Shown in pieces: positions 1 through 7,566 of a stretch of DNA of 21,334 nt. Under the pieces are notes generated by a model, which did no database searches, was not told where the DNA came from, and was given only the letters and a program-made list of their open reading frames with translations. A program made the translations under genes and the position numbers. How positions within the stretch are numbered: the stretch's first letter is position 1; each line of letters opens with the position of its first letter. Source of the stretch: CBDCHC01 sp965217075 (GTDB lineage: Bacteria; Pseudomonadota; Gammaproteobacteria; PS1; Pseudothioglobaceae); NCBI GenBank assembly GCA_965217075.1, contig CBDCHC010000003.1:1-21334 (forward strand). Direction: 5' to 3'.

Positions 1-2
1 AT

Positions 3-1724
3 CACAGATCTGATTATGCAATAAATTGGGGTTTAAATGAAAATAATGTATATTACAATAGCAGTAATTTGAATAGAATTGACAATACCTATTCAGATGG
101 TTTGACACATGATATTGCTATATTTGGCGATGGTGTATATGCAGTTGCAATTAATTCTTTTTCTAACAATAATGGCATTAGAGTAGTTAAGTGGGGCGAT
201 ATAGCTTGGGAAAGCATGAGAGATATGTTTTATGAAGATAATCTTATTCAGATTATAGATACTAAAGCGCCGATTTTTGCAAATAATAATATGGACTTAT
301 CATCAATGTTTAGATTTAGTGGCATAACTACTGGTAATTCTTTTGATACTTGGGACATGCTTAAAGCTGGCAATGTATCAAATATGTTTTCTGATAGTAG
401 AATGAATGATAGTAGTATTATTAATTGGAATGTAAGTAATATTACTAATATGAGTTATATGTTTTCCTCTACTTATAATTTTAATCAGGATATTAGCGGG
501 TGGATTGTATCATCTGTTACTAATATGGAAGCTATGTTTGCGGTCTCTAGAGAATTTAATCAAGATATTGGAGGATGGATTGTATCATCTGTTACTAATA
601 TGAAAGCTATGTTTAGGTCTTCTATAGAATTTAATCAAGATATTGGAGGATGGGATGTATCATCTGTTATTGATATGAGTAATATGTTTGAGTCTTCTAG
701 ACAATTTAATCAAGATATTGGAGGATGGGATGTATCTCATGTTGTTAATATGTCTGATATGTTTTTAAATGCTGAAGTCTTTAATCAAAACCTTGGCAAT
801 TGGAATATAAAAAATGTTACTAATATGGACAGAATGTTTGACACATCTCTTCTTCTTGCTCGTAATCCAATATCTTTGATTAATATGGATGCAACTTTAT
901 TAGGATGGGCTGACGTTAATAAGTCACTTAATGAAGACCTGCAAAGAGATGTTTCATTAGGGATGTTAAATGTTGGGTATACTAATGCTACAGCTATGCA
1001 GTATTTAATTGATCATTATAATTGGTCTTTTATTGATGCTAATACTACTAATTTTACATATATTGATTCTTATACTAACCCTTATACTAATGGCTTTGAT
1101 TACCCGGCTGATATTAATGGGAATTATAATTTTGATACAAATCCTGATGGTAGTTTTGTTGCTACAAATATTGTTCATGTGCCAACTAATAGCATATTGA
1201 GCAATAAAATAATAGTAGGCAGTAATAATGCAGATATAATAAGAATAGGAGGCATTGATAATGCTCAATCCCCTGAAGAATTTATGAAGCCAGTAACTAT
1301 ACATGCTTTAGGAGGAGACGATACTATCGTTGTGTCTGCACAATTTGTCGGGGAGGCTATTATATATGGTGGTGCTGGAGATGATACAATGATTTTTGAG
1401 TCTAACAGTAAATATGTGGCAAATAATTCTAAAATAAACGTAATTTATAAATATGATTTTGCTGATTCTGGAAATGATATATTAAATAGAATTGCTGTTA
1501 CAGATACAATAGATATCTCTGTAGCTTTAGATGGTTATAATAACTCCTTAGATATTAATGACTTTGTTCGGCTTTCTACAGATAAAACTATAATATCTAT
1601 AGATCATGATGGTGATAATTTAAGTAATAATACATTTACTGCATCATTTACTATTGCTTCAGCTAATACACCTTTTAATGATATAAATACTATGCTAGGT
1701 GATGGTAGCCTTATTGTTATATAA
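3..1724 (+). CDS. BspA-like (DUF285) repeat surface protein with RTX-like repeats and type I secretion C-terminus, 5' partial
   Basis: The frame is open to the left edge, so the gene begins outside the window; 573 residues are visible. Residues about 95-150 and the five perfect-length 25-residue repeats at 160-284 have the FNQDIGGWDVSSVTNM...MF pattern of BspA/DUF285 leucine-rich surface proteins. They are followed by the usual family tail (LLGW ... LIDHYNWSF). Around residues 400-470 are glycine/aspartate motifs of RTX type (LGGDDTIVV, YGGAGDDTM). The last ~85 residues (DTIDIS, a DHDGDN-like acidic segment, final DGSLIVI) resemble the C-terminal targeting domain of type I secreted proteins (VCA0849 class). 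I infer a calcium-binding protein exported through an ABC/MFP/TolC system and acting outside the cell, perhaps as an adhesin. The ligand is unknown. No transporter genes are in the window. The next gene, epmA, starts 20 bp downstream and is functionally unrelated. Confidence 0.85.
   Translation, partial: HRSDYAINWGLNENNVYYNSSNLNRIDNTYSDGLTHDIAIFGDGVYAVAINSFSNNNGIRVVKWGDIAWESMRDMFYEDNLIQIIDTKAPIFANNNMDLSSMFRFSGITTGNSFDTWDMLKAGNVSNMFSDSRMNDSSIINWNVSNITNMSYMFSSTYNFNQDISGWIVSSVTNMEAMFAVSREFNQDIGGWIVSSVTNMKAMFRSSIEFNQDIGGWDVSSVIDMSNMFESSRQFNQDIGGWDVSHVVNMSDMFLNAEVFNQNLGNWNIKNVTNMDRMFDTSLLLARNPISLINMDATLLGWADVNKSLNEDLQRDVSLGMLNVGYTNATAMQYLIDHYNWSFIDANTTNFTYIDSYTNPYTNGFDYPADINGNYNFDTNPDGSFVATNIVHVPTNSILSNKIIVGSNNADIIRIGGIDNAQSPEEFMKPVTIHALGGDDTIVVSAQFVGEAIIYGGAGDDTMIFESNSKYVANNSKINVIYKYDFADSGNDILNRIAVTDTIDISVALDGYNNSLDINDFVRLSTDKTIISIDHDGDNLSNNTFTASFTIASANTPFNDINTMLGDGSLIVI
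480..854 (+). repeat. Five tandem 75-bp coding repeats (25-residue BspA/DUF285 units)
   Basis: Units start at 480, 555, 630, 705 and 780, each with a TTTAATCA(A/G)... opening and an invariant 75-bp period. Units two and three (555-704) are close to identical at the DNA level over their first ~40 bases. The fifth unit has diverged most. The exact period keeps the frame if units are gained or lost. Confidence 0.9.
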
Positions 1725-1744
1725 CAACTTATTAATATTAACTT

Positions 1745-2578
1745 TTGTATAAAAAAGATATATTAGTATTAGAAAAAATTAGATTTTTTTTTAAAGAGCA
1801 TGGTGTTAGTGAAGTAATTACTAAATCTTTGCTTAATTACCCAGCAATTGATAATAATATTGATAGCATAATAGTGGATATTAATGCTAAATTTAGCGCA
1901 AAAACCTTATATCTTCATACTTCAGCAGAATTAGAAATGAAGAAATTATTGATTAATGGTTATGAAGATATTTATCAAATATGTACAGTTTATAGAGATA
2001 ATGAGATAGGTAGGATAAACTTTAATGAATTTATTATGCTTGAGTATTATTTACTTAATATTGATGAAAAAAAACTAATAAAAAATATTTTAGAATTATT
2101 TGTTTTTATTGGTATTAAGGAAAAAGTTACTTATTATAGCTATAAAGAAATTTTTAAAAATACTATTAATATTGATATTACAGATGTAGATGAAATATTA
2201 TTTATTTTAAAAAAACATAATTTATCTACTAAATTTGATAATATTGCTGATATGCAAATGTTACTTTTTGTGCATTTTATTGAAAAGAAACTAACTGCAG
2301 GAATTTGTATTATTTATGACTTTCCTAAAGAGCAAAGTGCTTTTGCTAAGGTAGTAGACGGTGTTGCTAAAAGATTTGAAATTTATATAAATGGCGTTGA
2401 AATTGCTAATGGTTATAACGAATTACAGCAAGCTAAGGAATATAGACAAATATTTTCACAACATAAATTAAATACTAATGCTATGGAAAAAAGTTTTTTG
2501 CAATTTATAGCACAAAAACCACTACCGCAATGCTCTGGTGTGGCAATTGGATTAAATAGGTTATTTAACGCTGTTTAA
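1745..2578 (+). CDS. epmA: EF-P--(R)-beta-lysine ligase EpmA (GenX/PoxA/YjeA), TTG start
   Basis: EpmA is a class II lysyl-tRNA synthetase paralogue without the anticodon-binding domain; it attaches beta-lysine to a lysine of elongation factor P and so helps ribosomes through proline stretches. The 277-residue product has the family's YLHTSAE block (about residues 56-62), motif 2 (YQICTVYRDNEIGR followed by NEFIMLEYY), the EIANGYNEL block, and motif 3 near the C-terminus (CSGVAIGLNRL). An in-frame TAA at 1739 rules out earlier starts, and the TTG at 1745 aligns about 15 residues before the conserved IRxFFxxxGVxEV helix, so TTG is the likely start. The protein ends about seven residues after motif 3 starts its helix, roughly 25 residues shorter at the C-terminus than E. 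coli EpmA (325 aa). epmB and efp are not in view. It converges on grpE with a 4-bp gap. Confidence 0.88.
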   Translation: MYKKDILVLEKIRFFFKEHGVSEVITKSLLNYPAIDNNIDSIIVDINAKFSAKTLYLHTSAELEMKKLLINGYEDIYQICTVYRDNEIGRINFNEFIMLEYYLLNIDEKKLIKNILELFVFIGIKEKVTYYSYKEIFKNTINIDITDVDEILFILKKHNLSTKFDNIADMQMLLFVHFIEKKLTAGICIIYDFPKEQSAFAKVVDGVAKRFEIYINGVEIANGYNELQQAKEYRQIFSQHKLNTNAMEKSFLQFIAQKPLPQCSGVAIGLNRLFNAV

Positions 2579-2582
2579 TGCT

Positions 2583-3098
2583 TCATTTAGTAACAATAAC
2601 ACTTGCTGGGCGAATAACTCTATCATTTAATTTAAACCCCATTTGTACTACTTCTACAATAGTATTAATTTTTTGTTTTTTATCTTCTATCATTGTTATG
2701 GCTTGATGCATATCTATATCAAAGTCGCTACCAACTTTAGGATCAATAACTACTATATTAAATTTAGATAAAATATCAATAAAAACTTTATGCGTCATCT
2801 CTAAGCCTTCTTTAATAGATGCTATAGATGTATTTTTATTATTTGTTGTTTTAATTGCCATAATCATAGAATCATTCACAGAAAGTATATCTTTAGCAAA
2901 GCTCTCTAAAGCAAATTTATGAGCATTGCTGATATCAATAGCATTTCTACGTCTAAGATTATCCATTTCTGCTTGAGTTCTAAGTAATTTTTCCCAGCTT
3001 TCTTTACTAGAATTTTGCGCATCGATTAGTTGTTGTTTTAACTCTTCAATACCCACTTCTTTTTTATTTTTGTCTTTATTACTTGTTTTTTTTGTCAT
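2583..3098 (-). CDS. grpE: Nucleotide exchange factor GrpE
   Basis: GrpE is the cochaperone that releases ADP from DnaK in the cytoplasm. The 171-residue product has a charged N-terminus, a long helix (about residues 15-65, containing EELKQQLIDAQ and RTQAEMDNLRRR) that would form the dimeric coiled coil, and the C-terminal beta-wing signature: FDIDMHQAI followed by GFKLNDRVIRPASVIV. Length is slightly below the E. coli protein (197 aa), with the difference in the acidic N-terminal extension. The ATG at 3098 is preceded by a purine-rich AAGAAG only two bases away. It is transcribed divergently from nadK-recN, exactly as in E. coli. dnaK and dnaJ are not in the window. Confidence 0.95.
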   Translation of the reverse strand: MTKKTSNKDKNKKEVGIEELKQQLIDAQNSSKESWEKLLRTQAEMDNLRRRNAIDISNAHKFALESFAKDILSVNDSMIMAIKTTNNKNTSIASIKEGLEMTHKVFIDILSKFNIVVIDPKVGSDFDIDMHQAITMIEDKKQKINTIVEVVQMGFKLNDRVIRPASVIVTK

Positions 3099-3111
3099 AA
3101 CTTCTTATAAT
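3083..3111 (+). promoter_or_regulatory. Candidate sigma-70 promoter for nadK-recN-pabC-mltG
   Basis: TTGTTT (3083-3088), a 17-bp spacer and a perfect TATAAT (3106-3111) lie upstream of the nadK ATG, which would give a leader of about 22 bases. The -35 element falls inside the first codons of divergent grpE. In DNA this AT-rich chance matches are common, so this is a candidate only. Confidence 0.45.
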
Positions 3112-3140
3112 TACTTTTTAAAATTATTAAAATTAAATTT

Positions 3141-3941
3141 ATGTTTAAAACTATTGGAATTATAACCAAGCCAGATGACAATTTTAGTAGCACTTTAGCA
3201 ACTAAATTAACAAAACACCTAACTAAGTTAAATATCAACGTGGTATTTTATCAGAAAGATATAATTGTAAAAGCAAAATTAATTATCATTTTGGGCGGTG
3301 ATGGGACTTTTATAAATACTGCTAGAGAATTTGTTGATTATGATATTCCAATACTTGGAGTTAATTTAGGCAACCTTGGTTTTTTAACTGATATTAATAT
3401 TGATGCAATGTTTGATGCAATTGAGGATATATTGAGTGGCAATTATAATATAGAACAAAGGTTTATGTTGCAATGTAGTATGATAGATGGTAGTAAGTAT
3501 TGCGCTGTAAATGATGTTGTAGTGCACAGAAGTTCTTCTGCTAAAATGGTAAAAGTTAATACATATTTAAATGATAGATTTGTTAATAGAGGCTTAGCTG
3601 ACGGTCTTATAATCAGCACTCCAACTGGATCTACTGCGTATGCTTTATCAAGTGGAGGGCCGATTATAAATAACGGAGTAAATGCTATATCTTTAGTTTA
3701 TATCAGTCCGCATGCTATGACTTATAGGCCATTTATTTTTAATGCAAATGATAAAATTAAAATAGATATAAAAGAACCAAAAAATGGGGCAAAAATTATT
3801 ATAGATGGGCAAATAACTATAAATGTTTGTGCTGGAGAAAGCATATGTGTAGAAAAATATCATAAAAAGATAAAATTAATTCATCCACATAATTATGATT
3901 TTTTTGCTATTTTGCGTGATAAATTACATTGGACAAAATAA
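3141..3941 (+). CDS. nadK: NAD kinase NadK
   Basis: NadK phosphorylates NAD to NADP with ATP and is the only route to NADP in most bacteria. The 266-residue protein has the GGDGT motif at residues 52-56 (Asp54 is the expected catalytic base), the LGVNLGNLGFL strand-turn, the AVNDVVVHR block corresponding to the family's NE/D motif, and the glycine-rich TPTGSTAYALSSGGPI that binds the nucleotide. The N-terminal lobe is about 25 residues shorter than in E. coli (292 aa) but no motif is missing. The stop overlaps the recN start by one base (TAATG), so the two are translationally coupled. Gene order with divergent grpE and downstream recN is that of E. coli. Confidence 0.96.
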   Translation: MFKTIGIITKPDDNFSSTLATKLTKHLTKLNINVVFYQKDIIVKAKLIIILGGDGTFINTAREFVDYDIPILGVNLGNLGFLTDINIDAMFDAIEDILSGNYNIEQRFMLQCSMIDGSKYCAVNDVVVHRSSSAKMVKVNTYLNDRFVNRGLADGLIISTPTGSTAYALSSGGPIINNGVNAISLVYISPHAMTYRPFIFNANDKIKIDIKEPKNGAKIIIDGQITINVCAGESICVEKYHKKIKLIHPHNYDFFAILRDKLHWTK

Positions 3942-5548
3942 TGTTACAAAGTATAGTTATTAAAAATTTTGCTATAATTGATAATATAAATATTAATTTT
4001 AGTCACGGCATAAATATAATTACAGGTGAAAGTGGCGCTGGTAAATCCATTATTATCAAGGCACTTAATTTTATATCTGGCGCAAGAGCTGATAAAGCTA
4101 TTATTAAAGTAGGTAATAATAAAGCATATATAAGCGCAAAGTTTAATTTAACTAGTAAATTACGAGATTTTTTACAACAATTACAATTAGATGACGAGGA
4201 TAATTGTATTATAAGAAGAGTTATTAATGCTAACGGTTCTTCACAAATATTTATTAATGATAACCTTGTATCTCTTAATACTTTGTCTAAATTAAGCATT
4301 ATAATAATTGATATTATAGGACAAAATAATCATCAATTATTATTACAAAAAAATGAACATTTAAAATTACTAGATAATTATGCTAATACTGCTGTATTAT
4401 GTAAAAAAGTTAAGTCTATCGTTAAAGAAATAAAAAATATTGAAGAAAATTTTGATGATAATATAGCTGCATTAGATTTACTTAATTTTCAATTAAATGA
4501 ATTAATAGAAGTTAATTTAGATGAGGATGAAATTCTAAATATAGAAAAAAATTACAAAGTTAGTACTAATTTAGAGCAATTATTAGCCACAATATCTAAA
4601 GTTAAAGAAGATATAGGTCTTAGTAACATTAACAATATTTTAATTGATAATATTAATATATTAACAGAAAAAGTTAGGATAGATGATAAGTTGAAAATTA
4701 TCTTAGAAATACTTAGTTCTGCGCAAATTAATATTAAAGAATCATTATATGAAATAGAGAATTATTTAGCCATTAATATGGAATATGAAATAAATAATCA
4801 GTTAGAAAATAGGTTTAATGAGTTAGCAAAAATAGCCTTTAAACATAATGTTAAAATTAGTGAGTTATTATTAGTAAAAGAACAAATAATAGCAAAAATT
4901 TATAAACTTAATAATTCACAACAATTAATTAATGAATTAAAACAGCAATATTATCAGTTAACCACAAAATTAACTAAAAATAGAGAGTTATGTGCTACAA
5001 AATTAACAAAAAAAATTTCCTTAATTATGCAAGAATTAGGAATGGCAGGCAGTCAAATTCAAATATTATTTACTAAAAATAATAATATAAATGTATATGG
5101 AGCAGAAAATATTGAATTTTTAGTTGCAACTAATAAAGGGCAAGAAGCAAAATCATTAAGTAAAATAGCATCAGGCGGGGAATTATCAAGAATAGCACTT
5201 GCTATTGCTGTTGTTATTGTTAATCACTCTGCTGCCTTAACTTTAGTTTTTGATGAGGTTGATGTTGGTATTAGCGGCGAGGTTGCTACTATTGTTGCTA
5301 AAAAATTAAGTTCCTTAGCACAAAAATATCAAATTATTTGCATAACACATTTAGCGCAAGTAGCATCTATAGGAACAAAACATTTGTTAATTAGTAAAAT
5401 ACAACAAAAACAAAATATTAATGTAGTAATTAAAGATTTATCCTTAACAGAAAAAGAAAATGAAATAGCTCGCATTTTAGCAGGAGATAATTTTAGTGTT
5501 AAAAGTTTAGCAGTTGCAAAAGAAATGGTAGCAAACGCTAAGCTTTAA
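3941..5548 (+). CDS. recN: DNA repair protein RecN
   Basis: RecN is an SMC-like ATPase that works in recombinational repair of double-strand breaks. The 535-residue product (E. coli 553) has the N-terminal Walker A GESGAGKS at residues 29-36, a central helical region of about residues 150-370 suited to a coiled coil, then the ABC-type signature ASGGELSRIALAI and Walker B LVFDEVDVGISG near the C-terminus, followed by the conserved CITHLAQVAS. The ATG at 3941 is preferred over an in-frame TTG at 3929 because it gives the canonical MLxxxxIKNFAI opening and a TAATG junction with nadK. E. coli recN is SOS-controlled; no LexA operator (CTGT-N8-ACAG) is visible here, so control may be lost or supplied by the nadK promoter. 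Confidence 0.95.
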   Translation: MLQSIVIKNFAIIDNININFSHGINIITGESGAGKSIIIKALNFISGARADKAIIKVGNNKAYISAKFNLTSKLRDFLQQLQLDDEDNCIIRRVINANGSSQIFINDNLVSLNTLSKLSIIIIDIIGQNNHQLLLQKNEHLKLLDNYANTAVLCKKVKSIVKEIKNIEENFDDNIAALDLLNFQLNELIEVNLDEDEILNIEKNYKVSTNLEQLLATISKVKEDIGLSNINNILIDNINILTEKVRIDDKLKIILEILSSAQINIKESLYEIENYLAINMEYEINNQLENRFNELAKIAFKHNVKISELLLVKEQIIAKIYKLNNSQQLINELKQQYYQLTTKLTKNRELCATKLTKKISLIMQELGMAGSQIQILFTKNNNINVYGAENIEFLVATNKGQEAKSLSKIASGGELSRIALAIAVVIVNHSAALTLVFDEVDVGISGEVATIVAKKLSSLAQKYQIICITHLAQVASIGTKHLLISKIQQKQNINVVIKDLSLTEKENEIARILAGDNFSVKSLAVAKEMVANAKL

Positions 5549-5550
5549 AT

Positions 5551-6315
5551 ATGCAAATTCATTTGATTAATGGCAAAAATAACAATAATATTAGTATTTT
5601 TGAGCGTTCATTTAATTTTGGTGATGGGATTTTTGAAACTACTAAAGTTGTAAATGGTAGTATCTTGTACATAGATTATCATCTAAAGCGTCTTCAAGAA
5701 GGTATAAAAAAATTAGATATTAACCTTAATTATAAATTACTAATACAAGAGATAAAATATGCCTTGACTTTAATCACTAAAGATTGTGCGCTTAAAATTA
5801 TTATTAGCCGTGGCAATTATGAATTTGGTGGTTATAGTTATAATAAAAAAATTAGTGCTAATAGAATTATAATTAGTTATAAATTAAAACAGCAAAATAA
5901 TTATATAAACCTTAATTTTTGCCATAATATTTATGGTGATAATGAAAATTTAGCAGGCATTAAACATCAAAATAGATTAGAACAAATAATTGCTAGAGCT
6001 GATAAAAATGATTGCATTATGTTAGATATAAGAAAAAATATTATATCTACTACTACTGCTAATATTTTTATTATTAAAGACAAGCAGATAAGTACACCAA
6101 AGATTGATAAATGCGGCATTAAAGGCACTAGAAGGGCGCTTATTATAGATAATTATACTGTTATAATAAAAGATATAGGCAGAGAGGAATTATTAACTGC
6201 TGACGAAGTTTTTATTACTAATGCTTTAATAGGAATTATAAGCGTTAGTACAATAATAAAATATAAATTTAACTATAGTGAAACCAACATTATTCGTCAA
6301 CACTTAATATGTTAA
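5551..6315 (+). CDS. pabC: Aminodeoxychorismate lyase PabC
   Basis: PabC is a class IV PLP enzyme that releases pyruvate from 4-amino-4-deoxychorismate to give p-aminobenzoate for folate. The 254-residue protein opens with ERSFNFGDGIFETTKV. It carries the lyase-type LAGIKHQNRLEQIIAR with the PLP lysine at about K138, then STTANIFI and the EVFITNALIGIISV block near the C-terminus. The IKHxNRLEQ form and the fused neighbourhood with mltG favour PabC over branched-chain or D-amino acid aminotransferases of the same fold. It starts 2 bp after recN and overlaps mltG by 7 bp. In E. coli pabC-mltG is followed by tmk and holB; here mltG is the last gene of the series. Confidence 0.88.
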   Translation: MQIHLINGKNNNNISIFERSFNFGDGIFETTKVVNGSILYIDYHLKRLQEGIKKLDINLNYKLLIQEIKYALTLITKDCALKIIISRGNYEFGGYSYNKKISANRIIISYKLKQQNNYINLNFCHNIYGDNENLAGIKHQNRLEQIIARADKNDCIMLDIRKNIISTTTANIFIIKDKQISTPKIDKCGIKGTRRALIIDNYTVIIKDIGREELLTADEVFITNALIGIISVSTIIKYKFNYSETNIIRQHLIC

Positions 6316-7241
6316 AGAATAAATTTATTTATATTTTTGTATTATTTATTATTTATATGTTTTATTATTTTAATACTACTAATGCTAATTATATTTATAA
6401 TCTTAAAAAAGGCAGTAATATTAATATTATAGCTAATGAACTAAAACAATTAAATATTATTAAATCTAGGGTATTTTTTATTTTATTAGCAAAAATTAGA
6501 AATATTAATGCTAAAACTGGTTATTATAAAATAAATAACATATATGGTTTTTTAACTAATATAAATACTGCTAATACTGCAAAAGGCAAAATAACTTTAG
6601 TACCTGGTAAAACTATTGCTTATTATTATAAATTATTGCAAAAAAATAAATATATTAAATCTAATCAATCATTAGCCACTATTATGCAGCAATTAAAAAT
6701 AGTAAAACCATATGAAGGGCAGTTTTTCCCTGATACTTTTGTCTATGAATATGGTGATAGTGCTTTAAATATTTTTCAGCGTAGTTATAATTTAATGCAA
6801 AAAAAAATTCAGCAGATATGGCAACAAAGAGTTAAAAATCCATTTATAAATAACCCTTATAAATTATTAATACTTGCCTCATTAATAGAAAAAGAAAGTG
6901 CAAATATAGCTGAAAAAAAAATAATAGCTGGAGTTTTTTTAAATAGATTATATAAAAATATGCCGTTACAAACAGACCCTAGTATAATTTATGCATTACA
7001 AGAAAAATATACTGGCAAGTTAAGCAAAAAAGATTTAAAAATTTCAAGTCTTTACAATACTTATATCAATAAAGGATTGCCGCCTGGCGCTATTAGCTCT
7101 GTTAGTTATAGTTCTATGTTGGCTATTGCTAAACCACAACAGCATAAATATTTATATTTTGTAGCTAAAAATAATAAAGAGCATATTTTTAGTATAAGTT
7201 ACAAAGAGCATTTAGCTAATATAAAAAAATATCTTAAATAA
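6309..7241 (+). CDS. mltG: Endolytic peptidoglycan transglycosylase MltG (YceG family)
   Basis: MltG is an inner-membrane enzyme with its catalytic part in the periplasm; it cuts nascent glycan strands and is thought to set where they terminate. The 310-residue protein has one N-terminal membrane segment (about residues 5-22) and a LysM-like region (roughly 27-60). The YceG catalytic domain carries YEGQFFPDTF, LASLIEKES (family catalytic Glu in the EKE of residues 194-196), VFLNRL, LQTDPSIIYAL, YNTYINKGLPPGAIS and the terminal KYLYFVAK. It is shorter than E. coli MltG (340 aa). It overlaps pabC by 7 bp and converges on the NIF3-like gene with one base between the stop codons, leaving no room for a terminator. 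Confidence 0.93.
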   Translation: MLKNKFIYIFVLFIIYMFYYFNTTNANYIYNLKKGSNINIIANELKQLNIIKSRVFFILLAKIRNINAKTGYYKINNIYGFLTNINTANTAKGKITLVPGKTIAYYYKLLQKNKYIKSNQSLATIMQQLKIVKPYEGQFFPDTFVYEYGDSALNIFQRSYNLMQKKIQQIWQQRVKNPFINNPYKLLILASLIEKESANIAEKKIIAGVFLNRLYKNMPLQTDPSIIYALQEKYTGKLSKKDLKISSLYNTYINKGLPPGAISSVSYSSMLAIAKPQQHKYLYFVAKNNKEHIFSISYKEHLANIKKYLK

Positions 7242-7242
7242 A

Positions 7243-7566
7243 TTATAAATATTCAAAAGCATCTACCAATAATGTCACACTGTATGCAACTTCTTCATAA
7301 GGGTGATATTTTTTCATAGCAGTAATAACAGCTGGTAAATATTGTTTTTTACATAACATTTCAACTTTATATTCTTTGATAGATGATAATTTATCTTTTT
7401 TACCAATATATGGTTTAGCATTTGTTGTTGGTTTAAACTGCCCTTTACCCATTGTTTGCCAGCAACAATTTTCATAATTATTAAATTTACCAGCGCCCTT
7501 AGCAAACATCATATTTTTAACTTTTGTTAGATTTTTTTCTGGCACATAAAAACTAATTTGATACAT
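7243..7566 (-). CDS. Small NIF3/CutA-like (YqfO C-terminal domain type) protein
   Basis: This 107-residue protein matches the stand-alone version of the domain that sits inside many NIF3/YqfO proteins (COG3323-type, a PII/CutA-like fold). The visible signs are an N-terminal FYVPEKNLTKVKNMMFAKGAGKF, the ENCCWQTMGKGQF block, and the near-terminal HPYEEVAYSV motif. Its biochemical role is not established; related domains are suggested to be ligand-sensing or regulatory. The ATG directly abuts the metZ stop (no intervening base), so it is very probably cotranslated as the last gene of the purD-to-here series. I see no transmembrane segment or signal peptide. Confidence 0.8.
   Translation of the reverse strand: MYQISFYVPEKNLTKVKNMMFAKGAGKFNNYENCCWQTMGKGQFKPTTNAKPYIGKKDKLSSIKEYKVEMLCKKQYLPAVITAMKKYHPYEEVAYSVTLLVDAFEYL

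Noticed and set aside
69..71. TTG as the start of the first gene
   Set aside because: The same frame is open to position 3 with protein-like sequence (HRSDYAINWGL...), so the gene continues beyond the window edge.
480..854. CRISPR array
   Set aside because: The repeats are contiguous, in frame and coding for BspA units; there are no spacers.
1005..1304. Various 60-116-residue frames opposite or within real genes (for example 4003-4299, 11111-11443, 17668-18018)
   Set aside because: They lie entirely inside well-supported genes, have low-complexity or hydrophobic composition, and match no family.
3..1724. RTX toxin
   Set aside because: Only a couple of RTX-like motifs are present and no toxin domain is visible; a secreted surface protein with BspA repeats fits better.
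3929..3931. TTG as the recN start
   Set aside because: The ATG at 3941 gives the standard RecN N-terminus and a TAATG junction with nadK.
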